Under the pieces are notes generated by a model. The model was given only the letters and a program-made list of their open reading frames with translations, was not told the DNA's origin and searched no databases. 64,000 nt of DNA from Vibrio mexicanus (GTDB lineage Bacteria; Pseudomonadota; Gammaproteobacteria; Enterobacterales; Vibrionaceae), in assembly GCF_001012815.1 (NCBI RefSeq), contig NZ_JYJP01000103.1, forward strand, positions 1-64,000, given 5' to 3'. Position numbers and translations under genes: made by a program. Below, in pieces: positions 7,855 to 17,388 of the stretch (position 1 is its first letter; each line of letters starts with the position of its first letter).

Positions 7855-8469
7855 TTAGCCTTGGATGATGGTCATTTCTACTCGTCGGTTACAAGCGCGA
7901 CCTTCTTCCGTTTCGTTGTCACAAACGGGTTGATGTGGTCCAAAACCACGCATTTGGGTTCGAGCCCTTTCCAGCCCCGCCAAAGTTAACTCTGTTCTGA
8001 CGCTGTGTGCCCGAGAGACAGACAAGCGTTCATTCTCGCGAAGATCCCCATTGGAATCTGTGTGACCTTCAACGATGAGTTTTGCCTCTGGGTAGCGGGT
8101 CATTACCTTAGCAATGCTGTCGATGGTCGGTTTAATAGCTGATTTGAGCTTGTAGCCATTTGACTTGAAAACGAGGTCACTGGCTAGGATTAAGGTGATC
8201 TTTTCGCCATGTCGATTAACCTCAAATTCAGTATCTTGCAATTGATGTCTGAGTTCAGTTTCCTGCTTATCGACGGTTGAACCGGAGAGCAGTTCAGGAT
8301 CTAACGTCTGATCGACCTCATTCGTATCGTTCTCTTCAGAAGTTGCATGACACGTTGCGTCTGATGAGCATTGGGTATTTTGGTCAGAGTCACCGAAGGC
8401 CGATGTTGCACAGCCTGTTGAAGCAAGGGCAAAGGATAGGGCGCTCAGTAGTATTAGTGTGCTCTTCAT
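7855..8469 (-). CDS. OmpA-family lipoprotein
   Basis: A 204-residue outer-membrane lipoprotein. The signal peptide ends in a lipobox (ASTGC, Cys at residue 20). An acidic, low-complexity linker (about 25-75) follows, then an OmpA C-terminal peptidoglycan-binding domain (about 95-200). Diagnostic residues are visible in VEGHTDSNGD, RLSVSRAHSVRTEL and GFGPHQPVCDN...RACNRRVEM. Two Cys in the last motif (positions in PVCDN and RACNR) could form the disulfide seen in many OmpA-like domains. It is transcribed alone. It probably tethers the outer membrane to peptidoglycan; no specific partner is indicated. Confidence 0.88.
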   Translation of the reverse strand: MKSTLILLSALSFALASTGCATSAFGDSDQNTQCSSDATCHATSEENDTNEVDQTLDPELLSGSTVDKQETELRHQLQDTEFEVNRHGEKITLILASDLVFKSNGYKLKSAIKPTIDSIAKVMTRYPEAKLIVEGHTDSNGDLRENERLSVSRAHSVRTELTLAGLERARTQMRGFGPHQPVCDNETEEGRACNRRVEMTIIQG

Positions 8470-8570
8470 AAACCGTATCGCTTGTCAGTGTGAGCCTAAT
8501 GAGAATGCAGACTCAATAAAATGAAGGGCAGAAGCTATGCAAACAGTGATGCATATATCTATGTATAAAA

Positions 8571-8598
8571 AATGCCTCTGCATGAATGCAAAGGCATT
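8571..8598 (-). terminator. Terminator downstream of the YidA-like gene
   Basis: A long interrupted inverted repeat (AATGCCT-c-TGCAT / ATGCA-a-AGGCATT) is followed on the minus strand by TTTTTTAT. It lies about 120 bases past the stop of the minus-strand HAD phosphatase. Confidence 0.75.
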
Positions 8599-8717
8599 GT
8601 AAGTATTGTAGTGGCGTTCAACGTTATAGGAATGACAATTTTCCGTAAACTGAACTATTGACTTATTAGTCAGATTTACAGTTTGATTCAGCTGCTTTAG
8701 GTCAGCTGCAAGTATCT

Positions 8718-9527
8718 TTAGTCTTCGAGCATAAACTGCTTTATACAGACAGCCACGCCGTGGTCGTTGTTACTAACCGTAATATGGTCTGCAATTTGTT
8801 TGGTTTCTTCCATCGCGTTTTCCATTGCGATGCCAAGCCCTGCGTACTTGAGCATGTGGTGATCGTTCTCAGCGTCACCCATAGCAATCACTTCTGATGC
8901 ATCTATTCCTAGGTGCTCTGCAATCGCGGCAACACCGATGCCTTTGTTAGCGAGAGGATTAAGGAACTCTAAGAAGAAAGGTGCGCTTTGTACGACGGTA
9001 AACTCTTTTTTAAGTTCTACTGGTAGATTGGCGATGGCTTGGTCAAGAGCGGTTGGCTCTGCTACCATCATCACTTTGATGATTGGATGATCGTCTTCCA
9101 GTGCCTCGAAATTCATTTCAGTGATCTCAAGGCCGTTTATGTTTGCTTCTATGTCGGTGTACGGATTGTGCTCTGTTGTAATCAGACCATATTGGGTACT
9201 AAAGGCGTGTACAAAAACACCAAGCTGTTTAGCTTTGCGAGCGATTTTTTTCGCCGCCGCACCATTGATGATTTGTTGATGAATCACTTCGCCAGTTGCG
9301 ACGTTTTTAACCATGGACCCGTTGTAGCAAAGAACAAAATCGTTATCGCCATTGATGCCAAGCAGATTAAGCTTATCGAGCATACCTTCGATTGGTCGGC
9401 CAGAGGCGAGAACTACGGTCTTTCCAGCTTGCTTAGCAAGTGAGATAGCGTGTTGGTTTTCCGCGGAGATGACTTTATCACTGTTGAGCAATGTCCCATC
9501 CAGATCGAGGGCAATCAGTTTATACAT
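8718..9527 (-). CDS. yidA: Cof-type HAD-IIB sugar phosphatase (YidA-like)
   Basis: A 269-residue cytoplasmic phosphatase, the usual length for YidA. HAD motif I is DLDGTLL (residues 8-14), with the nucleophile Asp8 and the acid/base Asp10. Motif II is the Ser in VLASGRP. A large C2-type cap follows (about 85-190), then motif III Lys in NKGIG and motif IV GDAENDHHML. Similarity to YidA runs through the cap, for example KVMM and SAPFFLEFLNPLANKG. YidA dephosphorylates sugar phosphates in vitro. The gene is a single unit with its own terminator. Confidence 0.88.
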   Translation of the reverse strand: MYKLIALDLDGTLLNSDKVISAENQHAISLAKQAGKTVVLASGRPIEGMLDKLNLLGINGDNDFVLCYNGSMVKNVATGEVIHQQIINGAAAKKIARKAKQLGVFVHAFSTQYGLITTEHNPYTDIEANINGLEITEMNFEALEDDHPIIKVMMVAEPTALDQAIANLPVELKKEFTVVQSAPFFLEFLNPLANKGIGVAAIAEHLGIDASEVIAMGDAENDHHMLKYAGLGIAMENAMEETKQIADHITVSNNDHGVAVCIKQFMLED

Positions 9528-9660
9528 AGTTACTTACCTAAACGTTCAAAGTTAAAAGCGAGCACAAGGTGTAGCTGCAAGCAAAGAAGTCAGTCTACTG
9601 ATTCTTTGTTTCAATGAAAAGAAATAAGCGATATACAAATTGATGAGATGTAAATCACAA

Positions 9661-9682
9661 GGGCAGAGGTTTCACTCTGCCC
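9661..9682 (-). terminator. Hairpin downstream of MATE gene
   Basis: A perfect 8-bp stem (GGGCAGAG / CTCTGCCC) with a 6-base loop lies 28 bases past the stop codon of the minus-strand MATE gene. The following T content is modest. Confidence 0.6.
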
Positions 9683-9709
9683 TAATCGAAAACAGACGTA
9701 ATGCGCTTT

Positions 9710-11110
9710 TTAGTGAATCGCAGGTAAGTTGACTTCACTGTCTAAAAGCCGGCTTCGTTTGGCAATGATGTACCAAAGCCTTAGCAACATAGCGATCGCC
9801 GCGACGCTTAATCCGGTCACAATACCAATCCAGAATCCTTTTTCTCCCATCGCAGTGGTAAGCATATCTGTCATTCCCAAAACGATGCCCAGAGGTAATG
9901 CGAGACCCCAATAAGCAAGGATGGCAAGGAGCATTGGAACTTTTGTATCTTTATATCCGCGAAGTGCGCCATTGGCAGAGGTTTGCAATGCGTCACTGAA
10001 TTGATACATGGCGGTAAACACGAGTAACGTGGCTGCGGTCGCACTCACTACGGGGTCTTGCGTGTATAGGCGAATGATCTGCTCAGGAAAGAGCAAAAAT
10101 ATTGCCACCGACAAAAGGGAAATGAGACCAGCTGTGATAATGCCAAAAAGGCTCTGCTCTTTCGCTTGAGTGTTTTTCTGCGCCCCAAGTGAATGGCCAA
10201 CACGAATCGTAATTCCAAAAGAGATACTCATTGGAATCATGTACGTCATGCTCGATATATTCAATGCAATCTGAGCGGCTGCCACGTTCTCTGCCCCAAT
10301 ACGGCCAATCAAGAGGGCAATAACAGCAAAAATGCTTCCACATACCGCAATGTTCATACCGATAGGCACACCGAGAGATAGCAGTTGTTTGATGTCGCCA
10401 AACCGAGGTCTAATGTCATTGAAGTTTAGAATGCGCTTGTAGTGATGATGATAACGAATGTAGCTCCACAGCAGGCCTGACATGACCCAATAGACTAAAC
10501 TCGTTGCCCAACCACTACCAACAGCGCCCATAGCGGGAAAGCCGAGCTTTCCGTAGATCAAAACGTAGTTTGTCGGTATGTTAAGTAAAAGCCCGACGAC
10601 TGAGATGAACATTGGAGCTCGAGTGTTGTTCATACCCTCGCAGAAGCCATTGAGCGTATAGAACAGCGCGATACCCGGAACGCCATAGGCGAGGGCGATG
10701 ACGTATCGACTGGCAATTGGAATGATCTCTTCAGCGACACCTATTTTAGTCAGAATCCATTCACCGGCGATTAGATAGGCCATTAAAATAGCGCTACAGA
10801 AGGCTGCAATCCACAGCATTTGAATAAACTCAATGCGTATTTTGTCGGGATCGTTAGCGCCTCTGTGATAAGCCACCACAGGTGTGAGCGCCATGATGAT
10901 GCCTCGTAATAGCAGCGACACCGGTACCCATAAACTTGCGCCTAATGCAATTGCCGCAAGGTCTGCGGGGCTGACTTGCCCTGCCATTGTTGTATCAACA
11001 AAGCCCATCGCCTGCGTAGCGAGTTGCGTAAAAATGATCGGGATCGTTAGGTGTAGGAGTGCCTTGGACTCTTGTACAAAGCGCATGAACGAAGTGATGA
11101 GGTTTTTCAT
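9710..11110 (-). CDS. MATE family multidrug efflux transporter (NorM-like)
   Basis: A 466-residue protein with 12 predicted membrane segments in two homologous halves. The first helix region TQLATQAMGFVDTTMAGQVSP is characteristic of the NorM branch of MATE transporters, which export cationic drugs in exchange for Na+ or H+. The conserved Asp in FVDTTMAG and the second-half SISFGITIRVGHSLGAQ support this. The gene stands alone between a YidA-like gene and the end of the ECF sigma operon, separated from the latter by about 150 bases containing a hairpin. Vibrios carry several MATE paralogues, so no specific name is given. Confidence 0.88.
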   Translation of the reverse strand: MKNLITSFMRFVQESKALLHLTIPIIFTQLATQAMGFVDTTMAGQVSPADLAAIALGASLWVPVSLLLRGIIMALTPVVAYHRGANDPDKIRIEFIQMLWIAAFCSAILMAYLIAGEWILTKIGVAEEIIPIASRYVIALAYGVPGIALFYTLNGFCEGMNNTRAPMFISVVGLLLNIPTNYVLIYGKLGFPAMGAVGSGWATSLVYWVMSGLLWSYIRYHHHYKRILNFNDIRPRFGDIKQLLSLGVPIGMNIAVCGSIFAVIALLIGRIGAENVAAAQIALNISSMTYMIPMSISFGITIRVGHSLGAQKNTQAKEQSLFGIITAGLISLLSVAIFLLFPEQIIRLYTQDPVVSATAATLLVFTAMYQFSDALQTSANGALRGYKDTKVPMLLAILAYWGLALPLGIVLGMTDMLTTAMGEKGFWIGIVTGLSVAAIAMLLRLWYIIAKRSRLLDSEVNLPAIH

Positions 11111-11264
11111 GTGTGTAAAAACACCAATATCAATACATCAATGATGGCGAGATAGCGAATATGTATTGTAGGGTGTGCTCGTGGGAGCGGCGGTAATATA
11201 TACAGCTTGTTTGAGGTATTCAACCCCCTAAACCGAACTAATTCGGTATTAGAGGGCTCATGAT

Positions 11265-11825
11265 TTATTGGGTATTTGTTGAGGCAATGCGAGAGGATTT
11301 TGGATTGACCTTTTCTATAAATAAGATGATTTCGCCCACCTTGAAGCCGTATTTAGTCATGTCGGTTTTGTTAAAAAGACGTTGTTCATCGAATAGGAAC
11401 ATCCAGTCGTCTAGCGTTAAGTCGTAAATCGTATCACCGACAGGGACTTGTAGTTCATATTTCCAATACAGAGCTGAGCCATTTATCGTTCCTTCTGCCG
11501 TTCCTACAACATCGCCGGCGGTTCCTTCATAGGTGTTGTCGCTGGTTTTGGTTAACTCCCAAACTCTTGTGGTTTTCTCTCCGTCGTCGAAGATGAACCA
11601 CTCTTTAATAAGGCCTTTGTTTCCGTCCCAGTCGGCAACAAGGTCCACTTCAAATCGACGCATTAGGCCGCCGTTTCGATCAAGCACTAAACCGTACGCT
11701 TTTAGTTCACCATCAAAAAACTGTTCGAGTGTAAGTGCTGGCGTTGTCCCCTCATACTGCTCAATACTGTGCGTGCCACATCCTAGTAATGTAACGGAGA
11801 GTAGTGCTGCGTAAATCCATCTCAT
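11265..11825 (-). CDS. DUF3833 lipoprotein
   Basis: A 186-residue lipoprotein with a lipobox LLGCG (Cys at residue 16). The rest is a single lipocalin-like beta domain of the DUF3833 family: LEQFFDGELKAYGLVLDRNG, RRFEVDLVADW, then WELTKTSDNTYEG. Its start overlaps the stop of the chalcone-isomerase-like gene by 4 bases, so the two are translationally coupled. It is the last gene of the long minus-strand run headed by the ECF sigma factor; homologues commonly sit next to cfa and the FAD oxidoreductase in this type of operon. Its biochemical function is unknown, and a link to membrane-lipid oxidation is inferred only from neighbours. Confidence 0.85.
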   Translation of the reverse strand: MRWIYAALLSVTLLGCGTHSIEQYEGTTPALTLEQFFDGELKAYGLVLDRNGGLMRRFEVDLVADWDGNKGLIKEWFIFDDGEKTTRVWELTKTSDNTYEGTAGDVVGTAEGTINGSALYWKYELQVPVGDTIYDLTLDDWMFLFDEQRLFNKTDMTKYGFKVGEIILFIEKVNPKSSRIASTNTQ

Positions 11826-12325
11826 TTTGCTAATCCTAATAGTTGTTTTCTAAGCTCAGGTTCAGTTGTGTTTTGAGACAGCCAGATTGATAAGAAGGCA
11901 TCCCCAAATTCGGGATCTTGAATTTTCCCTAAAGATTGGTCGCCGAAATAAAACTGACTGACGCCGGTTTCATCTGTTTTAAGAGTCAAAGCATCACCGG
12001 GCTCGACATTAGGCCATAGCGACTCCAGTGGCTCTATCCAACGATCAATGTCCTCTTGGGAGTAGTTAAGGTGTTCCCATTGCTGCGCGGTTGCTTCTAT
12101 GAGCGCATCTTTTGAAATTGATTTCTCGTATACGATGCGCAGCGCCTGGGACTGGTTCTCATCTTGAAAGTTTGCGTCTCGATAGAGCTCGGCGGTATAA
12201 AGCGTCCAAAACAGATACTGCATTTCGCCTTCGCCCACTTTGTTCAATTCCTTGAGGGGGGAGCTAAAAACGGAAGCTGCAAACAGAGAGGTGCTGATAA
12301 TAATTGTGTTGATGAGTAACTTCAT
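11822..12325 (-). CDS. Chalcone isomerase-like periplasmic protein
   Basis: A 167-residue protein with an N-terminal signal peptide (about residues 1-22). The mature part matches the chalcone-isomerase-like domain found in bacterial periplasmic proteins (LNKVGEGEMQYLFWTLYTAEL; later LRIVYEKSISKDALIEAT). These bacterial proteins are not known to act on flavonoids, and a lipid or fatty-acid ligand is more plausible. It is coupled to the DUF3833 gene by a 4-base overlap. It starts 94 bases after the DUF2878 gene; that gap holds only a short hairpin and no readable sigma-E-type promoter. Confidence 0.82.
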   Translation of the reverse strand: MKLLINTIIISTSLFAASVFSSPLKELNKVGEGEMQYLFWTLYTAELYRDANFQDENQSQALRIVYEKSISKDALIEATAQQWEHLNYSQEDIDRWIEPLESLWPNVEPGDALTLKTDETGVSQFYFGDQSLGKIQDPEFGDAFLSIWLSQNTTEPELRKQLLGLAK

Positions 12326-12419
12326 GTCGTAACCCTACGTTAAGGCGCCTTTGTGAGGCGTTTTAATAAACGCGTTAGCAAATTAAATTTTACTAACCTC
12401 AACATAGGGATACGGGTAG

Positions 12420-12926
12420 TTAGGCGGTCCGGATCAGAAATCGGTTGTCGATTTGTTTAGTAGCGTAAATGAGCACAACGATTAACAATGCCCAAGAACA
12501 GGCTAGAGAAGTGATGAGAATGGGCATCGGTGTCAAGCTCGCCATTGCCCCCGCCTTAATACCTGCAAAGTAGCTTAATGGGCCACCGATCGCGCCGAAA
12601 CCTGCCACAAGCCACGTTGGTTTGTGTGCTAACCAGCTCAGGCTATGGTTGAGGCAGAGCACAAACATTGCCCACAGTAGCGCTAGCCATAAAGGGAAGA
12701 AGTCGGCTTGTATAGCAAACGTTCCTGCCATTAAGTGGAGTTTATCTGCGACAATTCCCACAAGCGCTAACGGTAAAATTTGCAAGTCTTTGCGCTTGGT
12801 TGGGGAGAGTGCGAAGTGAAGCGCCAACAAGACCGTTAGCGCTATTGGCGCATACTCGGTAAAGAATGCGCAGATGAACCACGCAGACTGAAAGAGTACG
12901 AAGTTAGTAATCCAAAACCATTTCAT
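12420..12926 (-). CDS. DUF2878 membrane protein
   Basis: A 168-residue inner-membrane protein with about five hydrophobic segments, fitting DUF2878. The start at 12926 (MKWFWITN) is chosen because GAGGAC lies 9 bases before it, and it overlaps the 3' end of cfa by 23 bases, implying coupling. A longer frame to 12959 has no such site. It belongs to the photolyase/cfa operon. No function is known for the family. Confidence 0.8.
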   Translation of the reverse strand: MKWFWITNFVLFQSAWFICAFFTEYAPIALTVLLALHFALSPTKRKDLQILPLALVGIVADKLHLMAGTFAIQADFFPLWLALLWAMFVLCLNHSLSWLAHKPTWLVAGFGAIGGPLSYFAGIKAGAMASLTPMPILITSLACSWALLIVVLIYATKQIDNRFLIRTA

Positions 12927-14184
12927 CTTCTTGTCCTCGATATTGAGGTTTGCGCGCAACGATGTGGTGGGTACTGATCACACGCTCTAGAAACGCACCT
13001 TCACAGTAACAGAAGTAGAATAGCCACAGGTGTTTGAACTCTTCGCTGTAGCCTAGGCGATTGATTTCAGTCCAACGCGAAAGGAAGTTCACTTTCCAAT
13101 CATTGAGGGTGCGAGCGTAGTGGAGGCCAATATCGTCAATTTGGTGAATCACCATGTCAGTTTGCTTAGCGATGTGTCCACTCATCACGGCAATAGACGG
13201 AAGGCATCCACCTGGAAAGATGTATTTTTGAATGAAATCTACCCCTTTTCGATACTTATCGTAGCGGCCATCTGCGATGGTGATCGATTGAATAAGCATC
13301 TTACCTGAAGGCTTTAGAAGAGATGAACATTTAGCAAAGAAATTCTCTAGAAACTCATGACCTACTGCTTCAATCATTTCAATGGATACGAGTTTATCGT
13401 ATTGCCCTGTTAACGCACGATAGTCCTTCTTGAGTAGCGTTACTTTGGATTCGAGCCCTAAACGCTTTACTTCTTTTTCTGCATATTCGTGTTGTGCGTC
13501 AGAGATTGTCGTTGTGGTCACACGGCAGCCATAGTTCTTGGCCATGTAAGTCGCGAGTCCTCCCCAACCAGTTCCGATTTCAACCACATGATCCGTTTCT
13601 TTAAGACTCAAGCGTTGGCAGATGGTTTCCATCTTGTTTTGCTGTGCTGCGGAAAGGTCTAAGGCGTCGTCACTGTAAATGGCGGAAGAGTACTGCATGG
13701 ATGGGTCTAAGAAGCGTGTGTATAACTCGTTACCAATATCGTAGTGTGCCAATATGTTGCGTTTTGAGCCGGCTTCAGTGTTGGCATTTTGTTTGCGCAA
13801 GAACCAGTGTTTAGCTCGGGTTAGCCACTGAACTTTACTGTCTAGAGCGTCAAGTTGGCGCTGGTTTCTTGCCATGATTTGAATAACTTTTGTTAGATCT
13901 GGGCTGGACCATTTACCATCGATATACGCTTCTGCCGCGCCGATACTGCCTCCTAAGGCGATATCTTTATAGCAACTGGTGTCGTAAACAACAAAGCAAG
14001 CTGACAAATCAGAAGACTCGTCACCAAAATTCCATACTTTATCGCCCTCGATAAGCTCTACATGCGCGTCTTCTAAAGGCTTTAGGACGCTAAAAATCAA
14101 GCTTCTAAACTTACTCTCTTGGGCTGACAGCAGCGGTGACGATGTCGCTTGAAGCCTATCAGTGTTTGATACTGTCTGTTCCAT
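12904..14184 (-). CDS. cfa: Cyclopropane-fatty-acyl-phospholipid synthase
   Basis: A 426-residue enzyme that transfers a methylene from S-adenosylmethionine to double bonds of membrane unsaturated fatty acids. The SAM-binding motif is VVEIGTGWGG. Other CFA synthase signatures are SIEMIEAVGHEF, FIQKYIFPGGCLPS and the C-terminal FYFCYCEGAFLERVI. The start at 14184 is chosen because AGAGGT lies just before it and the N-terminus then has normal length; the open frame itself runs to 14310. In ChrR/ECF-sigma regulons, cfa is a typical target because cyclopropane lipids resist singlet oxygen. It is transcribed after the FAD protein and DUF1365 genes. Confidence 0.92.
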   Translation of the reverse strand: MEQTVSNTDRLQATSSPLLSAQESKFRSLIFSVLKPLEDAHVELIEGDKVWNFGDESSDLSACFVVYDTSCYKDIALGGSIGAAEAYIDGKWSSPDLTKVIQIMARNQRQLDALDSKVQWLTRAKHWFLRKQNANTEAGSKRNILAHYDIGNELYTRFLDPSMQYSSAIYSDDALDLSAAQQNKMETICQRLSLKETDHVVEIGTGWGGLATYMAKNYGCRVTTTTISDAQHEYAEKEVKRLGLESKVTLLKKDYRALTGQYDKLVSIEMIEAVGHEFLENFFAKCSSLLKPSGKMLIQSITIADGRYDKYRKGVDFIQKYIFPGGCLPSIAVMSGHIAKQTDMVIHQIDDIGLHYARTLNDWKVNFLSRWTEINRLGYSEEFKHLWLFYFCYCEGAFLERVISTHHIVARKPQYRGQEDEMVLDY

Positions 14185-14218
14185 GGAAACCTCTTTGTTA
14201 TCCTTATTATTGATCTTC

Positions 14219-14967
14219 TTATTTGGCGTCTGCTGACCTATTAGGATGGTCGACAAACGGAACTCGTTTTGCGAAAAGCTTAAGCGCCTGATAATAGATA
14301 CCTGAAACAATTTTAAGCGTCATTGCTGGCAGTGACCTTATGGTGCTTCTTAGCTCCTTGCGGCTAAACTCATGCTTTTTCAGGTTTAGCGTGGCATCAA
14401 ATAGCTTTTCGTTTTGGTGGTTTTCGATATGAACGAGTGTCGAGCTGGTTGGCGGTGATATTTTCCAAACATAATCCATATTCATTTCCATAAAGGGCGA
14501 GACATGGAAGCTCTTTTCTATTCGCATAGTGCCTGACATCTCGATGAGGTAGTAATGCCTCTCTCTCCATGGTGTATTGCTCACTTCTCCGAGCAAATAT
14601 TGGCACTCGTTGTTCTCGTCATAACAGAAGTAACAATTGATTGGGCTAAAGTAGAGTCCAAAACATCGGCACTGAGCAACATGATGACCTTATTGTCTTC
14701 GCTCCAATCTCCACCTAACTGTTTAACTTTACTTAAGATACGCTGCTTCAAAGTACCGGGTTCACTTTTGACGTAATCTTTTTCGTTGAAACGCAAGGGG
14801 TTAAACCACTTGGTACCAAACACTTTGGATAAACGAGTGATATCGTCTAGCTCATCCAAGTCTATCCCTAGCATATAAAGACGGTACTGAAACTCATGAG
14901 AAACAGGTCTAAAACGGCGGTGTCTAACGTTGCCCCAATAAATGCCGCTGTTTGAGGAGCCACTCAT
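14219..14967 (-). CDS. DUF1365 family protein, frameshifted as read
   Basis: The first half (14967 to about 14675) encodes GIYWGNVRHRRFRPVSHEF and other DUF1365 N-terminal features. The frame then shifts, and the second half continues in another frame with FGLYFSPINCYFCYDENNE, RIEKSFHVSPFM and a basic tail. Restoring one base near 14675 gives a single protein of 249 residues, normal for the family. The gene overlaps the FAD oxidoreductase by 4 bases and precedes cfa. DUF1365 genes travel with such FAD proteins and cfa-type methyltransferases and are thought to act in fatty-acid modification, but the reaction is not known. A one-base sequencing deletion is more likely than true inactivation. 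Confidence 0.82.
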
Positions 14968-16217
14968 AGAGTCGCTCCGAAACTAGAAGTGACATCCAAT
15001 GCGCTTCGTACGCCATCTTCATGGAATCCGTTGTACCAATATGCACCTACAAAGTGTGTGTTATTTTTACCATTAATCAAGTCTCGCTGTTTTTGCGCGG
15101 CTACGCTGGTGGTGTTTAACACCGGGTGATGGTAAACAAACTTTTTGATGATCTTGTCGGGGTCAATGGCGTCGGTTTGGTTAAGAGTCACGCAGAAGGT
15201 ATCGTCACTTTGAATACCTTGTAGGATGTTCATGTTGTAAGTGACACAAGCTGGGCGACTGGATTCCCCGTCTAATCGGTAGTTCCAGCTGGCCCATGCG
15301 AGGCGACGCTTGGGCAGCATGTCGATGTCGGTATGAAGAACAACTTCGTTACGGCTATACGGAATGTTGCCAAGTACGGCTTTTTCGTCTTGCGTCGGAT
15401 CGCTGAGTAAGCTCAGTGCTTGATCAGAATGACAAGCAAAAATAACTTCATCAAACTTGAATAGTTCACCATCTTGCATCTCAATAGTAACGCCTTCGGA
15501 TGAACGTGTAACCGTGCGAATCGTCGAGTTGGTTTGAACTGGTTTTGATAACTGAGAAGTTATAACCTTAACGTACTCGCGAGAACCGCCGGGAACGACG
15601 TACCATTGCGGCCTATCCGTTATATTTAACAAACCGTGATTAAAGAAGAATTGAATGAAAAACTTCAGTTCAAAACGTTCCATTTCTTCAAGGCTAGTAG
15701 ACCAAATCGCGGCACCCATGGGTAAAATGTAGTGCTCACTAAAGAAATCACTAAACCCATTTTCTTTCAAGAAATCGCCGAGTCTCGCGCCGTCGTCATA
15801 AACGTTGCTGTGATAGATGGATTTGCACAACTTGTTAAAGCGTAAAATATCAGAAATCAAACGCCAAAATTGAGGCCTAAAGATGTTTCTTCGTTGAGCA
15901 AACAGAGAGTTAATGCCGTGGCCATTGTATTCGAACTGGGTTTGTCGGTTATGTACGCTAAAGCTCATCTCCGTTGGCTGACGGTCGATCCCCAGTTGGG
16001 CTAATAACTTTAAGAAATTTGGATAAGTGCGATTGTTGAATACGATAAAACCAGTATCGATGGCGTATGGACGTCCGTTGTGTTCGATGTCAACGGTAGC
16101 GGTGTGACCACCGACGTAGTGGTTTTTTTCAAAAACGGTAACGTCATACTGCTTGTCGAGTAGATGTGCGCATGTAAGGCCTGAAATTCCAGAGCCAATG
16201 ACTGCGATTTTTTTCAT
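14964..16217 (-). CDS. FAD-dependent amine-oxidase-like oxidoreductase
   Basis: A 417-residue flavoprotein. The N-terminal dinucleotide-binding motif is AVIGSGISGLTCAHLL, followed by VFEKNHYVGGHT. Later segments include AIDTGFIVFNNRTYPNF and the C-terminal FVGAYWYNGFHEDG, typical of the NAD(P)-binding/FAD proteins linked to cfa and DUF1365. The start at 16217 has AAGGATG upstream and sits 2 bases from the preceding SDR stop. It belongs to the ECF-sigma operon and probably acts on unsaturated lipids, an inference from neighbours. The substrate is unknown. Confidence 0.87.
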   Translation of the reverse strand: MKKIAVIGSGISGLTCAHLLDKQYDVTVFEKNHYVGGHTATVDIEHNGRPYAIDTGFIVFNNRTYPNFLKLLAQLGIDRQPTEMSFSVHNRQTQFEYNGHGINSLFAQRRNIFRPQFWRLISDILRFNKLCKSIYHSNVYDDGARLGDFLKENGFSDFFSEHYILPMGAAIWSTSLEEMERFELKFFIQFFFNHGLLNITDRPQWYVVPGGSREYVKVITSQLSKPVQTNSTIRTVTRSSEGVTIEMQDGELFKFDEVIFACHSDQALSLLSDPTQDEKAVLGNIPYSRNEVVLHTDIDMLPKRRLAWASWNYRLDGESSRPACVTYNMNILQGIQSDDTFCVTLNQTDAIDPDKIIKKFVYHHPVLNTTSVAAQKQRDLINGKNNTHFVGAYWYNGFHEDGVRSALDVTSSFGATL

Positions 16218-16219
16218 TA

Positions 16220-16933
16220 TTATTTCATCCTTGTCGCGAGACGCTGCCAAAGCCCTGAAGGAAGCAGCCTTAGGCATTTCATTATAAATATAAACACTTT
16301 AGGGAAACTTATTTCAGATTTACCGTTTTCTATACCAGTAATTATCTGTTTTGTGGCTTCCTCTACAGTAACGATCATGGGCATCGAAAACGTATTCCGT
16401 TCTGTAAGGGGAGTATCTACAAATCCGGGTAGAACAACTGTAACGTTGACATGATTTTGCTTAAGCGTCGCGGCCAATGTTTGGGTTAAGTAGGTTAATG
16501 CAGCTTTTGACGCTCCGTAGGCTTCTGCTCTTGGAAGCGGAAGCAAGCCTGCGCTTGAGCTAACGACAACAAGGCGACCGCCTGGTTTGATATGCCTAAG
16601 CCATTTTTCTAGCGCATAGCCAATCGAGATCAGGTTTATGTTGATGACACGCTCGAACATCTTTGCATCGAAGTGGAGCGGGTTATCGACGTATTCGCAG
16701 TCTCCTGCGTTTAAAATAAGTAAATCGAGTTGGTTATCATCGTTTAGCTCTGGGTATGTATCGAACTCTGTGAGATCGAAACAGAGAGGATGAATGTTGT
16801 CATTCTCAGATTGCAGAGCGTCGAGCTTGTCTAAGTTGCGCCCACATGCAATGACTTTATGGCCTGAAGCCGAGTATTGGCAAGCGAGCGCCTTGCCAAT
16901 ACCAGAGGTCGCCCCTGTGATCATAATGTTCAT
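16220..16933 (-). CDS. Short-chain dehydrogenase/reductase
   Basis: A 237-residue classical SDR. The cofactor motif is TGATSGIGKA (residues 7-16), the NAG motif appears as LILNAGD, and the catalytic Ser and Y-x3-K are in VVSSSAGLLPLPRAEAYGASKAA. The DTPLT motif follows. The substrate is unknown. It overlaps the NTF2-like gene by 4 bases and is followed almost directly by the FAD protein, so it is part of the same translationally coupled set. Confidence 0.88.
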   Translation of the reverse strand: MNIMITGATSGIGKALACQYSASGHKVIACGRNLDKLDALQSENDNIHPLCFDLTEFDTYPELNDDNQLDLLILNAGDCEYVDNPLHFDAKMFERVININLISIGYALEKWLRHIKPGGRLVVVSSSAGLLPLPRAEAYGASKAALTYLTQTLAATLKQNHVNVTVVLPGFVDTPLTERNTFSMPMIVTVEEATKQIITGIENGKSEISFPKVFIFIMKCLRLLPSGLWQRLATRMK

Positions 16934-17364
16934 ACGGTGCTCGCTCTTTTCTTGATGGTCTTAATGACAGTCCCCAGTAGAGGGATATGTTCATAAAGCA
17001 TGGCACCTACATCTAAGAAATCTCGGTGGTATACGACGAGATCGTCTTTAGCTTTGATGTGCGAGTGGCCTTGTACAGTTACAGGATTGCGTTTGTTCAA
17101 TTGAAAATGAGAGAAGGTCATACTCCAGTAGATTGCAGCTTCGTGATCCGACTCCATGACATGCTCAATAACAAATTCGCAGCTGATTACATTTCCGTAC
17201 AGTTGATGGAAGTAGCCAAGTAACTGCTCCTTGCCTTCCAACTGGTGCATTGGGTCAATAAATACGACGTCGTTATGATAAACAGTGCTAAGAAGGTCGA
17301 GGTTGTCGGTACCAAGCTCACTGTACACATCAACGAATCGTTGTAACCAGATTGATTCTGACAT
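16930..17364 (-). CDS. NTF2-like (SnoaL-type) protein
   Basis: A 144-residue single-domain protein with the cone-shaped NTF2 fold pattern: an N-terminal helix (WLQRFVDVYSEL), then VYHNDVVFIDPMHQLEGKEQ, and later strands ending in QGHSHIKAKDDLVVYHRDFLD. Members of this fold are often small enzymes or ligand-binding proteins. It lies between phr and the SDR gene in the ECF-sigma operon, where this family regularly occurs. Specific function is unknown. Confidence 0.82.
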   Translation of the reverse strand: MSESIWLQRFVDVYSELGTDNLDLLSTVYHNDVVFIDPMHQLEGKEQLLGYFHQLYGNVISCEFVIEHVMESDHEAAIYWSMTFSHFQLNKRNPVTVQGHSHIKAKDDLVVYHRDFLDVGAMLYEHIPLLGTVIKTIKKRASTV

Positions 17365-17388
17365 AACTCATCCTTTTGTTTTAAGAAA

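Noticed and set aside
12340..12368. Terminator between the DUF2878 and chalcone-isomerase-like genes
   Set aside because: The stem is only 5 bp, and in the direction of transcription it is not followed by a T run, so it probably does not split the operon.
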